A stretch of DNA of 47,035 nt from an uncultured Turicimonas sp. (GTDB taxonomy: Bacteria > Pseudomonadota > Gammaproteobacteria > Burkholderiales > Burkholderiaceae_F), in assembly GCA_947854175.1 (NCBI GenBank), contig CANTYJ010000024.1, positions 1-47,035 of the forward strand, written 5' to 3'. This document shows, piece after piece, positions 28,633-37,556 of this stretch (positions within the stretch are counted from its first letter, which is position 1; each line of letters begins with the position of its first letter). Made by a program: the position numbers and the translations under genes. The notes below the pieces were generated by a model. The model was not told where the DNA came from. It did no database searches and was given only the letters and a program-made list of their open reading frames with translations.

Positions 28633-30963
28633 ATGCGTATACCTCAGAAAACAGCTTGTGCTTGCTTGATCTCCATGATCATGTCGGGTGCTTTCGCCCA
28701 GAGTCATATCATTAAAGATATCAGACTTGAAGGAATTTCCAGGACTGAAGCGGGCACAGTGTTCTCCCATCTCCCAATCCGTGTTGGAGATGCTTATACA
28801 CCTGAGCTCGGTGCGGAAGCTCTTCGTTCTTTGTATGCCTCAGGCATGTTCCGAGACGTTGAACTGGATATGGACGGCAATGTTCTGGTCGTCAGAATTC
28901 AGGAACGTCCGACAGTCGCAGGAATTGCAACAACGGGTATTTCAGAGTTCGATAAGAAGGGCGTTGAAAAATCATTAAGAGACGTCGGCTTGGCTGAAGG
29001 TCTGATTTTTGACCGTTCCACGTTGGAAAGAGCTACTCAGGAACTTAGAAGGCAATATCTTGCGAGAGGCCGCTACGCAGTTGATATCAAAACAACCATT
29101 ACTCCTCTGGAAAGAAACCGTGTCCGTGTGAACTTGGACGTCGATGAAGGAAACGTTTCTAAGATCCAGCAAATCCGCTTTGTCGGTAATAAAGTTTATG
29201 ACGAAGACGATTTAAGAGATGAAATGCAGTTAGGCACTCCTAACTGGTTTTCCTGGTATACCAAACGTGATCAGTATTCCAGAGAAAAACTCCAGGGTGA
29301 CTTAGACGCTATTCGTGCTTTGTACAACAATAACGGTTATCTGGACTTTAAGATTGACTCCACACAGGTTTCTATTAGTCCGGATAAATCCAGTATCTAT
29401 GTCACTATTAACGTTGACGAAGGTAAAAAATATAAGATTAAAGATATCCGCCTATCCGGCGATATGCTTGGTCTGGAGCCTGAGTTTGAGTCCTTGGTTG
29501 ATATCGAACCCGGTAGCGTTTACAACGCTTCCGAAGTAAATGAATTAAGTAAAAAGTTTGTTGATAAGCTTTCTACACTCGGCTACGCCTTTGCAAAGGC
29601 TACACCCGAACCTTTGGTTGACGGACCGGATTCGGATGAAGTTTCTCTGGTCTATACAATTGACCCGGGTCGCCGTGTATACGTTAGAAAAGTCAACATT
29701 ACAGGCAATACCAGAACACGCGACGAAGTTATCCGCCGTGAAGTTCGTCAGTATGAATCCAGCTGGTTTGACAGCGATAAGGTTGCTGTTTCCCGTGACA
29801 GAATTGACCGTTTAGGCTTTTTTGAAACCGTACAGGCTGAGCCGCATCCTGTAACCGGCTCTCCGGACGAAGTCGATTTGGATATTAAAGTCAAAGAAAG
29901 ACCAACCGGTTCTATTTCTTTGGGTGCCGGCTATTCCACTTCGGAAGGTATTATTCTTAGCGGCGGCTTCTCACAGAATAACGTATTTGGTACCGGTAAC
30001 TCCTTAGGTGTTGAAGTCAATACCTCTAAGAGTACACGTACTTATGCGGCTAACTTTACTCAACCGTATATCACAACATCAGGTATCAGTCAGTCCTTCG
30101 AAATCTACGATCGACGTATGGATTTGGACGAACTGGAAATTACAAACGACGTTAAATATGAAACTTACGGTGCAGGCGTCACCTATGGTGTTCCTATTAC
30201 TGAAAACGATCAGATCTTCCTTGGCGGCAAGTTCGAAATGACTGATGTCAGGGTCGGTGCAAGTGCGCCCGAGAGATATCACGAATATGTCCGCGATTAT
30301 GGTAAGAAACCAAAATCACTGGCCTTAACTTTGGGCTGGTCCAGAGACAGTCGTGACAACGTCTTAGCACCGACAAGAGGCCGTTATCAGAGATTGTTCG
30401 GTGAAATTTCGGTTCCCGCTCTTGATTTGAAGTACTACCGTGCTACTTATCAGTTCCAGCAATTTGTGCCGGTTACCAAGTCAATTACGTTTGCGTTTAA
30501 TACTGAACTTGGCTACGGAGACGGATACGGTGGTAAACCATACCCGTTCTTCAAGAACTTCTACGGCGGTGGTATTGGCTCAGTCCGCGGCTTTGAGTCT
30601 TCTTCATTAGGTCCGAGAGACAATGACGGAGACGCATCCGGTGGTAACAGAAAGTTTAACTTCTCTCTCGAGTTGTTGACTCCGATCCCGGGTGCTGACA
30701 GAACTCTTCGTATGTTTACCTTCCTTGACGGTGGCTGGATCTGGGGTAGAAAAGCCGAATACACCAGAATGGCAGACGGTTCTATCCAGACCAGATACAG
30801 AAAAGATAAACTTGATTTAGGTGATTTGCGTTATTCAGTCGGTGTCGGTTTAGCTTGGATTTCTCCAATGGGACCGTTGAAACTGAGCTTTGCAATACCT
30901 CTTAACAAGAAAGATAACGACGAACTTGAAAGATTCCAGTTCCAGATCGGAACAGGCTTCTAA
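28633..30963 (+). CDS. bamA: Outer membrane protein assembly factor BamA
   Basis: Core of the BAM machine that inserts beta-barrels, including the autotransporter encoded upstream. Seen: a signal peptide ending GAFA-QS at about residue 22-23, five POTRA domains (about 25-425) with repeats such as IRLEGISRTEAGTVFSHLP and VNITGNTRTRDEVIRREVRQ, and a 16-strand Omp85 barrel. The loop-6 motif VRGF is at 651-654 and the product ends in the recognition signal FQFQIGTGF with terminal Phe. The length of 776 aa is normal. Codon use is that of a well-expressed gene. Confidence 0.98.
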   Translation: MRIPQKTACACLISMIMSGAFAQSHIIKDIRLEGISRTEAGTVFSHLPIRVGDAYTPELGAEALRSLYASGMFRDVELDMDGNVLVVRIQERPTVAGIATTGISEFDKKGVEKSLRDVGLAEGLIFDRSTLERATQELRRQYLARGRYAVDIKTTITPLERNRVRVNLDVDEGNVSKIQQIRFVGNKVYDEDDLRDEMQLGTPNWFSWYTKRDQYSREKLQGDLDAIRALYNNNGYLDFKIDSTQVSISPDKSSIYVTINVDEGKKYKIKDIRLSGDMLGLEPEFESLVDIEPGSVYNASEVNELSKKFVDKLSTLGYAFAKATPEPLVDGPDSDEVSLVYTIDPGRRVYVRKVNITGNTRTRDEVIRREVRQYESSWFDSDKVAVSRDRIDRLGFFETVQAEPHPVTGSPDEVDLDIKVKERPTGSISLGAGYSTSEGIILSGGFSQNNVFGTGNSLGVEVNTSKSTRTYAANFTQPYITTSGISQSFEIYDRRMDLDELEITNDVKYETYGAGVTYGVPITENDQIFLGGKFEMTDVRVGASAPERYHEYVRDYGKKPKSLALTLGWSRDSRDNVLAPTRGRYQRLFGEISVPALDLKYYRATYQFQQFVPVTKSITFAFNTELGYGDGYGGKPYPFFKNFYGGGIGSVRGFESSSLGPRDNDGDASGGNRKFNFSLELLTPIPGADRTLRMFTFLDGGWIWGRKAEYTRMADGSIQTRYRKDKLDLGDLRYSVGVGLAWISPMGPLKLSFAIPLNKKDNDELERFQFQIGTGF

Positions 30964-30972
30964 TATTTGTGG

Positions 30973-30990
30973 CACAATTAAGAAATTGTG
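30973..30990 (+). other. Stem-loop between bamA and skp
   Basis: CACAATT, loop AAGA, AATTGTG directly before the skp SD (GGAG at 30993). With no T run, it is more likely a processing or translation-modulating hairpin than a terminator. Confidence 0.4.
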
Positions 30991-31005
30991 TTGGAGAAAA
31001 TATTC

Positions 31006-31506
31006 ATGCAAAAGAAATTGTTAACACTCGTCTTGGTTTCTTCTCTTATGGCTGTCGGCGCAACCGCCGTTCAGGCAGCTGAAATGAAGATTGGTGTAGT
31101 CAATACAGAAGTAATCCTTCGTGACTCACCGGCCGCACAGGCCGCCAGCAAGAAGCTGGAAAAAGAATTCTCTAAGAGAGATAAAGATATCAATGCAGCT
31201 GGTCAAAGATTGAAAGCAGATATCGAAAGATTCGAAAAAAATGCTTCCACAATGTCCGACCAGGAAAGAATCCGCAAGCAGAGAGACCTCGGTGAACGCG
31301 ACAGAGACTTCCAGAGACGTCAAAGAGAGCTCAGAGAAGATTTCAATCAAAGACGTAATGAAGAACTCCAAAAATTGCTGCGTCAGGCTAACACAGTTAT
31401 CAAGAATATTGCTCAACGTGAAAAATATGACTTGATCCTTCAAGAAGCCATCTATGTTAATCCAAAGATTGACATCACTGACGAAGTTCTTAAAGAACTC
31501 AAGTAA
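31006..31506 (+). CDS. skp: Periplasmic chaperone Skp (OmpH family)
   Basis: Trimeric jellyfish-shaped holdase that carries unfolded outer-membrane proteins to BamA. Seen: the signal peptide MQKKLLTLVLVSSLMAVGATAVQA, a short strand MKIGVVNTEVILRDSPAAQ, then a long highly charged coiled-coil region (about 45-125) and a final strand-helix YDLILQEAIYVNPKIDITDEVLKEL. The start at ATG 31006 follows GGAG; upstream in-frame GTG/TTG codons would spoil the signal sequence. The product is 166 aa. Its place between bamA and lpxD is canonical. Confidence 0.95.
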   Translation: MQKKLLTLVLVSSLMAVGATAVQAAEMKIGVVNTEVILRDSPAAQAASKKLEKEFSKRDKDINAAGQRLKADIERFEKNASTMSDQERIRKQRDLGERDRDFQRRQRELREDFNQRRNEELQKLLRQANTVIKNIAQREKYDLILQEAIYVNPKIDITDEVLKELK

Positions 31507-31513
31507 TTCAGGT

Positions 31514-31568
31514 AATTGGCAGACTTTTGTCTGCCAATTGCTTATCAAGCCGGGGTTCGCCTCGGCTT
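31514..31568 (+). terminator. Two adjacent strong hairpins between skp and lpxD
   Basis: The first is AATTGGCAGAC, loop TTTT, GTCTGCCAATT (31514-31539), an 11-bp perfect stem. The second is AAGCCGGGG, tetraloop TTCG, CCTCGGCTT (31547-31568), one G-T wobble. Neither has a T run, so they may reduce rather than end transcription, or protect the upstream mRNA. Confidence 0.5.
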
Positions 31569-31604
31569 CTGTCTTTAGACATGCTCCCGATTTAGTCTGA
31601 ATCC

Positions 31605-31633
31605 TTGTTTTTTAGATCCGGGACGTGTTTAAT
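31605..31633 (+). promoter_or_regulatory. Possible lpxD promoter
   Basis: TTGTTT and TTTAAT with a 17-bp spacer, about 28 bp before the lpxD ATG and behind two hairpins. The -10 is close to consensus and the -35 poor. Confidence 0.3.
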
Positions 31634-31660
31634 GAAAAAATTTAAACGAGGCAAAATACA

Positions 31661-32752
31661 ATGATTCACAAAACTGAACCGATGACTCTTCTGGAGCTGG
31701 TTGATCGGATTAAGGAATTAAGCAACGGCGTTTTGCAAAGTATGATTTCTGCTAACGGTCAGGATGTCAAAATCAACATGATTGCGCCGCTTGAAACAGC
31801 CGGTTTTGGTGATGTCGCTTTCTTAGCTTCCTCAAAGTACAGAGAAGAAGCTAAAAACTGTAAAGCAACCGCTTTGGTTCTTACTCAGGAAGATAAAGAT
31901 GCTATCTGGGGTGACAAAGAACCGGACAGAATTACCGTTATCACAAGAAATCCATACGCCTGGTTTGCCTATGCACTGCAGATTATCCTTCCGGAAGTTA
32001 AACCTGAACCCGGAATTGCTTCTTCAGCCGTAATTGCCGAAGGCGCACAAGTCGATCCTTCTGCTTATATCGAATCCGGTGTTGTCATTAAAGCCGGTGC
32101 CAAAATCGGTGCCAATGTAGTAATTGGTGCTAATTCTGTTATTTCTGAAGGGGTTGAGATCGGAGAGGGGACTCATCTTTATCCGAACGTCAATATTTAT
32201 TACGGCTGCAAGATCGGCCGCCGCAATATTATTCATTCCGGTGCTGTTATCGGTGCCGACGGTTTCGGTTTTGCTCCTTTGGATAAGACCTATGTCAAGA
32301 TTCCGCAGGTTGGAGTGGTTATCACCGGTGACGATGTAGAAATCGGTGCAAATACCTGTATCGACAGAGGTGCTTTAAATAACACCATCATCGGTAACGG
32401 TACCAAGATTGATGACCTTGTCATGATTGGTCATAACTGCCGTATCGGCAATAACGTTGTTCTCTCCGGCCGCGTCGGTTTGGCCGGAAGTACCACAATC
32501 GGAGACAATTGCCAAGCCGGCGGTGGAGCCGGATTTGCCGGCCATTTGTCAATTCCGGCCGGTACAATCATCGGAGGGGGAGCCGGTGTTCCTGGAACAA
32601 TCACAACCCCGGGTTATTACGCAGGTTACATGCCCGCATTGCCACACAAAGAGTTCTTTAATATCTTATCGGTAATCAAAAGATTGCCGGAAATGCGCAG
32701 AACGTTAAAACGTTTAGAAGCAAAAGTAGATTCCAACAATAAAACAGAGTAA
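31661..32752 (+). CDS. lpxD: UDP-3-O-(3-hydroxyacyl)glucosamine N-acyltransferase
   Basis: Third lipid A step: adds a 3-hydroxyacyl chain from acyl-ACP to the 2-amino group. Seen: an N-terminal uridine-binding domain (about 1-110), a long left-handed beta-helix of hexapeptides (about 115-320) with [23 protein letters not shown], the catalytic His in [10 protein letters not shown] and AGFAGHLSI, and a C-terminal helix [16 protein letters not shown]. The length of 363 aa is slightly above E. coli's. SD ACGAGG. It is followed 3 bp later by fabZ. Confidence 0.97.
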   Translation: MIHKTEPMTLLELVDRIKELSNGVLQSMISANGQDVKINMIAPLETAGFGDVAFLASSKYREEAKNCKATALVLTQEDKDAIWGDKEPDRITVITRNPYAWFAYALQIILPEVKPEPGIASSAVIAEGAQVDPSAYIESGVVIKAGAKIGANVVIGANSVISEGVEIGEGTHLYPNVNIYYGCKIGRRNIIHSGAVIGADGFGFAPLDKTYVKIPQVGVVITGDDVEIGANTCIDRGALNNTIIGNGTKIDDLVMIGHNCRIGNNVVLSGRVGLAGSTTIGDNCQAGGGAGFAGHLSIPAGTIIGGGAGVPGTITTPGYYAGYMPALPHKEFFNILSVIKRLPEMRRTLKRLEAKVDSNNKTE

Positions 32753-32755
32753 AAA

Positions 32756-33199
32756 ATGCAAGATATCAATGACATCATGAGGTTGTTACCTCACCGTTAT
32801 CCCTTTCTTCTGGTTGACAGAGTTTTAGAGACAAATGGGGTTGACAAGCTTATAGCCATTAAAAACGTTACGGTAAATGAACCGCAATTTACCGGACATT
32901 TTCCGGGCGTTCCTGTCATGCCCGGCGTCTTGATTATTGAAGCAATGGCACAGGCCTGCGCCATGCTTGCTTTTGCCAGAATGGGCGGCGAAAGAGACCC
33001 GAATAAACTTTTCTATTTTGCAGCTATTGATAATGCAAGATTTAAGAGAGTTGTTATTCCGGGAGATCAGCTAAGATTCGAATGCACATTCCTGCGAGAA
33101 AAAGCCGGCATGATCAAAATGCATTGCGATGCAACGGTAGATGGAGTTTTAGCCGCCAGTGCTGATATGATGTGTTCATATAGAACTCCCTCAAAGTAA
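32756..33199 (+). CDS. fabZ: 3-hydroxyacyl-ACP dehydratase FabZ
   Basis: Dehydrates 3-hydroxyacyl-ACP in fatty-acid elongation, competing with LpxA and LpxD for substrate. Seen: hot-dog fold with [14 protein letters not shown] at the start, the catalytic His in [13 protein letters not shown] and the catalytic Glu in [30 protein letters not shown] is also typical. The length of 147 aa is standard. Sits between lpxD and lpxA with small gaps, the universal arrangement. Confidence 0.98.
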   Translation: MQDINDIMRLLPHRYPFLLVDRVLETNGVDKLIAIKNVTVNEPQFTGHFPGVPVMPGVLIIEAMAQACAMLAFARMGGERDPNKLFYFAAIDNARFKRVVIPGDQLRFECTFLREKAGMIKMHCDATVDGVLAASADMMCSYRTPSK

Positions 33200-33212
33200 A
33201 CCAGGAAAAACT

Positions 33213-34007
33213 ATGGCGAATATTCATCCAACCGCAATTATTGCTCCCGAAGCAAAGATTGCAGATTCAGCCGTTATCGGACCATTTTGTACCGTCGGAC
33301 CTGAAGTCACGATCGGTGAAAACTGCTGGTTCCAAAGTCATATTGTGGTTACCGGAAATACAACAATCGGTAAAAACAATAAGTTCTATGCGTTTGCAGC
33401 AGTTGGCATTGAACCTCAGGATAAAAAATACCGAGGCGAGGATACAAAACTTGTTATCGGTGACGAAAACGTCATCCGCGAACACTGCACCTTATCAGTC
33501 GGTACTGTTCAGGATCAAGGATTAACCTCAGTCGGTGACCGCAATCTATTAATGGCAAATGTGCATATTGCCCATGACTGCCGGGTTGGAAATGACACAA
33601 TTCTGGCTAATAATGTTGGTTTGGCTGGGCACGTTGTTGTGATGGATAGCGCCATAATCGGCGGCCAGTCCGGTATCCACCAGTTTGTCAGAATCGGTAA
33701 AGGAGCGATGCTCAGCGGAGGCTCCATGATGAGACAAGATGTTTTACCGTTCTGTAATTATCAGGGCTACCCGGGTGCTCCTTTCGGAGTCAATATCGAG
33801 GGGATGAAACGTCATGGATTCTCCAGAGAGGCGATACACGCGGCCCGTGAGGTCTATAAACTCATCTTTAGAGGCAATCTGAATGTTTCTGAAGCTTCTG
33901 AGGCCATTCGTACGTATGCTGCCGAGTTAACGGATCCTAAAGCTATTGAAGTGGCAGACATTATGCGTACATTCATGGAAACTTCTCCAAGAGGTCTGGC
34001 ACGTTAA
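33213..34007 (+). CDS. lpxA: UDP-N-acetylglucosamine acyltransferase
   Basis: First lipid A step: 3-O-acylation of UDP-GlcNAc from hydroxyacyl-ACP. Seen: hexapeptide beta-helix from HPTAIIAPEAKI onward, catalytic His121 in HIAHDCRVGND, HQFVRIGKGAM, PFGVNIEGMKRHGFSREAI, and a C-terminal helical bundle. The length of 264 aa fits. By alignment in my head, Gly169 corresponds to E. coli Gly173, the acyl-chain ruler, hinting at a long (C14-like) hydroxyacyl preference; that is a weak inference. Its TAA overlaps the lpxB ATG. Confidence 0.98.
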   Translation: MANIHPTAIIAPEAKIADSAVIGPFCTVGPEVTIGENCWFQSHIVVTGNTTIGKNNKFYAFAAVGIEPQDKKYRGEDTKLVIGDENVIREHCTLSVGTVQDQGLTSVGDRNLLMANVHIAHDCRVGNDTILANNVGLAGHVVVMDSAIIGGQSGIHQFVRIGKGAMLSGGSMMRQDVLPFCNYQGYPGAPFGVNIEGMKRHGFSREAIHAAREVYKLIFRGNLNVSEASEAIRTYAAELTDPKAIEVADIMRTFMETSPRGLAR

Positions 34008-35158
34008 TGGAGAAATTGCCTCTTTCAAATATGATTTGGGCAGCCGGTGAAACCAGCGGAGACTTATTAGCCTCCGAGGTTCTGCCGGCCGTTATGTCTT
34101 CGTTTCCTGGTGTAGAAATGGACGGCATCGGCGGAGATAAAATGATTCAGTCTGGACTCAATCCCTGGTTTCATTCCAAAGATTTATCTGTCCGCGGTTA
34201 TATCGAAGTTATTAAACACTTGCCCAGAATTCTTAAAATCCGTTCCCAGATGATTAACCGCGTCACTAAAGATAGTCCTGCTGCTTACATTGGAGTGGAT
34301 GCGCCGGATTTTAATCTGGCTATCGAAGAAAAAGCCAGAGCAAAAGGAGTTCCGGTAATCCATATGGTAGCGCCCGCCGTGTGGGCCTGGAGGCCGAACA
34401 GAATACATCAGATTAAGCGAGCGGTCGATCACCTTTTATTAATTTTTCCATTTGAAAAAGAGATCTTTGATGCTGCGGGAATCCCAAACACTTATATCGG
34501 TCATCCTCTCGCCGCGCGTATTCCTTTAGTACCGCAGACAATGCAAGCCCGTCAGGAACTGGGTTTGCCATTGGACGGACCGGTGGTAGCTGTCTTACCC
34601 GGTAGCCGGAAAGATGAGATTAAGTGGTGCGGTCCGAGATTTTTTGGGGCGTGCAGCCTGATTTTAAAATCTGAACCAAGGACAAAGTTTGTAATTCCTG
34701 CCGCCGACGAAGAAAGAAAAAAGGAAATTGAAACGCTTCTAGCACAATATCCGGATGTGAAAGAAGCCACTACATTGCTTATCGGGAAATCCCACCGCGC
34801 AATGGAGTCCTCCGATGTCATTTTAGTTGCCAGCGGAACGGCAACGCTAGAAGCGGCTTTATACAAAAAGCCGTTGGTTATCGGATACGCTATGCCGGCA
34901 CTTTCGGCTATGCTGATTCTTTCTAAAGGACAGTCCAAATGGATTGGGTTGCCAAACATTCTGAATCAGAAAACCTTGGTTCCTGAATGTGTTCAAATGT
35001 TCTGTACTCCGGAAATCCTGGCTTCTCATGTCCTTCATGCAATGGAACCGGCTCAACAGGAAAAATTAAGTCAGATTTTTACTGACATGCATCACACCCT
35101 TTTAAGAGATACTCCGGAGCTTGCTTCTGAGGCAATTTTAAAAGTCCTTAAAAAATAG
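34007..35158 (+). CDS. lpxB: Lipid-A-disaccharide synthase
   Basis: GT19 glycosyltransferase joining UDP-diacylglucosamine and lipid X at the inner-membrane surface. Seen: [14 protein letters not shown] at the N terminus, [22 protein letters not shown], the [30 protein letters not shown] signature, [17 protein letters not shown] and the [16 protein letters not shown] motif. The length of 383 aa is typical. ATG overlaps the lpxA stop by one base, indicating coupling. Followed by rnhB after 1 bp. Confidence 0.97.
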   Translation: MEKLPLSNMIWAAGETSGDLLASEVLPAVMSSFPGVEMDGIGGDKMIQSGLNPWFHSKDLSVRGYIEVIKHLPRILKIRSQMINRVTKDSPAAYIGVDAPDFNLAIEEKARAKGVPVIHMVAPAVWAWRPNRIHQIKRAVDHLLLIFPFEKEIFDAAGIPNTYIGHPLAARIPLVPQTMQARQELGLPLDGPVVAVLPGSRKDEIKWCGPRFFGACSLILKSEPRTKFVIPAADEERKKEIETLLAQYPDVKEATTLLIGKSHRAMESSDVILVASGTATLEAALYKKPLVIGYAMPALSAMLILSKGQSKWIGLPNILNQKTLVPECVQMFCTPEILASHVLHAMEPAQQEKLSQIFTDMHHTLLRDTPELASEAILKVLKK

Positions 35159-35159
35159 A

Positions 35160-35768
35160 ATGTCATACCTGTTTGACGAAACTGACTATTCTTATCTTTG
35201 CGGCGTCGATGAAGCCGGACGGGGGCCTTTAGCAGGTCCGGTAGTCGCCGCGGCAGTTATTTTTATAAAAGACTGTCCGGTTGCAAAACTTGTCAGAGAC
35301 TCCAAAAAATTATCGGAAAACAAAAGAGAGGAACTCTACCCGTTGATTAAAGAACAGGCGTTGGCTTGGTCCATTGCGGAAGCTTCGGTTGAAGAAATTG
35401 ATGAGCTAAATATTCTGCAGGCAACGTTTTTAGCAATGAAACGGGCGGTCTGCTCCCTGATTGTCCAACCTGACTTTGTACTGGTCGACGGGAACCGTCT
35501 TCCGAGATGGGAGTACAGAAGTGAGCCGATTATCGGCGGCGACGATATTATTCCTGAAATTTCGGCGGCTTCTATTCTTGCGAAAACCTATCGAGATCAT
35601 TTAATGAAAGAGTATGCCGGACAATACCCGGAGTATGGGTTTGAACATCATATGGGATACGGCACAAAGGAACACCTGGAAGCTTTAATAAAATACGGCC
35701 CATGTTCTATTCACCGGAGGTCTTTTAAACCGGTTAAACAGCTCGGCGTTTTACCGAAAGGAAATTAA
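35160..35768 (+). CDS. rnhB: Ribonuclease HII
   Basis: Removes single ribonucleotides and RNA-DNA hybrids. Seen: the [19 protein letters not shown] motif with the first two catalytic acids (Asp-Glu), [20 protein letters not shown] with the third Asp, SILAKTYRD with the fourth, and [11 protein letters not shown] with HRRSFKPV at the end. The length of 202 aa is normal. No SD is obvious, consistent with translation coupled to lpxB one base upstream. Confidence 0.97.
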   Translation: MSYLFDETDYSYLCGVDEAGRGPLAGPVVAAAVIFIKDCPVAKLVRDSKKLSENKREELYPLIKEQALAWSIAEASVEEIDELNILQATFLAMKRAVCSLIVQPDFVLVDGNRLPRWEYRSEPIIGGDDIIPEISAASILAKTYRDHLMKEYAGQYPEYGFEHHMGYGTKEHLEALIKYGPCSIHRRSFKPVKQLGVLPKGN

Positions 35769-35770
35769 GA

Positions 35771-36568
35771 ATGAACTACGTTTCATCCGAAAGTAATGAA
35801 CTGATAAAGAAAATGAAAAAACTGGTTCATTCAAGCAGAACCTGTAGAAAAGAAGGACAGACCGTAGCAGAAGGGATTCACTTGGCAAAAGAATTAGTCA
35901 ATCACCCGGAGTTGATTAGAGCAGTGATCCTTAGAAAGGATGCATTAGAAAATCACGAAGTATCGGAAGTTGTATCTGTATTACCGATTGATAAAAAGAA
36001 GTTCTATGAAGTTCCAGCTTCCGTTTATAACGTTATCTGTCCGGTGGAACAAAGCGTCGGAATCTGTTGCCTTATTGATATTCCGAAGCCAGCCGAAATT
36101 AAACCGCAGGAAGACTGGGTTTTTATGGATGATGTCCAAGATCCGGGTAATGTGGGGACCATCATCCGGAGTGCTTTAGCGTCCGATGTTAAAAATGTTG
36201 CGTTAAGCGTTAATTCTGCTTATCCGTGGGCTCCGAAAGCTCTGAGAGCAGGGATGGGAATTCATTTTCTGGTCAATATACACACTGGAATTGAGCTCTC
36301 CGAACTTAAGCAAAAGACCGAAGATATTTGTCTGGTTGCCGATGCAAGAGGCGGAGAATCTTTGTTTAATGATGACTGGGGTTACTCAGCAGACAAAACC
36401 ATTTGGGTGTTTGGTAACGAAGGGCAGGGAGTCAGCCGGGAGGTATTAACACTTGCAGATAAAGTTTTGTTAATTCCTTTAAACCCGGCGGTGGAATCAT
36501 TAAATGTTGCCATGGCGGCTTGCGTCTGTTTATTTGAACAAAAACGAAGACGTCTTTCAAAAAAATAA
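35771..36568 (+). CDS. SpoU/TrmH-family RNA 2'-O-methyltransferase
   Basis: SPOUT-fold methyltransferase for rRNA or tRNA ribose. Seen: an N-terminal L30e-like substrate-binding domain (about 1-105), then the SpoU motifs: motif 1 VQDPGNVGTIIRSALAS, motif 2 WVFGNEGQGVSREVL and motif 3 LLIPLNPAVESLNVAMAACVCLFEQ, which build the trefoil knot and SAM site. The length of 265 aa resembles RlmB-type and TsnR-like enzymes; the target nucleotide cannot be told. It follows rnhB by 2 bp, as in many betaproteobacteria. Confidence 0.9.
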   Translation: MNYVSSESNELIKKMKKLVHSSRTCRKEGQTVAEGIHLAKELVNHPELIRAVILRKDALENHEVSEVVSVLPIDKKKFYEVPASVYNVICPVEQSVGICCLIDIPKPAEIKPQEDWVFMDDVQDPGNVGTIIRSALASDVKNVALSVNSAYPWAPKALRAGMGIHFLVNIHTGIELSELKQKTEDICLVADARGGESLFNDDWGYSADKTIWVFGNEGQGVSREVLTLADKVLLIPLNPAVESLNVAMAACVCLFEQKRRRLSKK

Positions 36569-36587
36569 AGAGGCACCGGAGTGCCTC
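36564..36587 (-). terminator. Terminator between the convergent methyltransferase gene and ppsR
   Basis: GAGGCAC, 4-nt loop, GTGCCTC (36570-36587). Read on the minus strand it is followed by TTTATTTTTTTG, giving a good intrinsic terminator for ppsR. The plus-strand side lacks a T run. Confidence 0.75.
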
Positions 36588-36596
36588 GGATTGAAG

Positions 36597-37463
36597 TTAC
36601 ATGCCCATATGCGGGTCAGCTTTGATCTTTAACTTCAGAAGAATCGTGGCTGAGATTTCTTCAATTGATTTCGAAGTCGAAGACAGGAAGGGGATGCCTT
36701 CCCTCCACATCATCTGTTCTGCTTCACGGGTTTCGTATCTGCAGTTTTCGAGAGAGGCATACTTAGAGTCCGGTCTTCTTTCATTACGGATGTGAGAGAG
36801 TCTTTCCGGAGAAATGGTCAGTCCGAACACTTTGTTTTTATGCTCTTCTAAAGCCGGAGGCAGAACTCCTCTTTCGAAATCTTCCGGAATCAAAGGGTAG
36901 TTAGCGGCTTTGATGCCATATTGCATCGCCAAATAAAGAGAAGTTGGTGTTTTTCCGCTTCGGGAAACCCCCACTAAAATCACATCGGCCTGATTTAAAC
37001 CTTTGTTGGTTTGTCCGTCATCGTGAGCTAAAGTGTAATTAATTGCATCAATTCTGCGGTTATATCGCTCTTGATCACCAATTTCGTGACTCTTACCGAC
37101 AGAGTGGTCGCTGGGAATTCCGAGCTCTCTTTCCAGTGGACCGACGAAAGATCTGAACAATTCAATTACAAATGCGTTGCAGTATTCATTAAATGTTGAA
37201 GCCAATTGGCGCGCAACCAGTGTAGAGAACACCAAAGGACGCGTTCCGGATTCCTTTCCTACCTCATTGATTTTTAAGGCAGCTTCCTTTGCTTTGTCAA
37301 CAGTATTGATAAACGGCATACGATAACGGGTGTACTGCAGACCGTTAAATTGTGCCAATACGGAGTTCGCAAGAGTTTCTGCCGTAATAGCAGTCGCGTC
37401 TGATACAAAGAACACGGTACGGACATTACCGCTTTTTTGTGATGTGGTATCTTCTGTTGTCAT
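36597..37463 (-). CDS. ppsR: PEP synthase regulatory kinase/pyrophosphorylase
   Basis: DUF299 bifunctional enzyme that inactivates PEP synthase by ADP-dependent phosphorylation and reactivates it by phosphate-dependent removal. Seen: VFFVSDATAITAETLANSVLAQF at the N terminus, the P-loop-like VGVSRSGKTPTSLYLAMQYGIKAANYPL at about 157-185, and GLTISPERLSHIRNERR near the C terminus. The length of 288 aa is typical of proteobacterial members. It is divergent from ppsA, its target, with a 93-bp shared control region. Confidence 0.96.
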   Translation of the reverse strand: MTTEDTTSQKSGNVRTVFFVSDATAITAETLANSVLAQFNGLQYTRYRMPFINTVDKAKEAALKINEVGKESGTRPLVFSTLVARQLASTFNEYCNAFVIELFRSFVGPLERELGIPSDHSVGKSHEIGDQERYNRRIDAINYTLAHDDGQTNKGLNQADVILVGVSRSGKTPTSLYLAMQYGIKAANYPLIPEDFERGVLPPALEEHKNKVFGLTISPERLSHIRNERRPDSKYASLENCRYETREAEQMMWREGIPFLSSTSKSIEEISATILLKLKIKADPHMGM

Positions 37464-37556
37464 TTTTTCTCTCGATAGTGACTACTTGGATTTCTAGCAA
37501 AGAATAATTCTACAAGGTAAAATTGACCAAATTTTCTAAACCTTCCAGAGGTAAAA

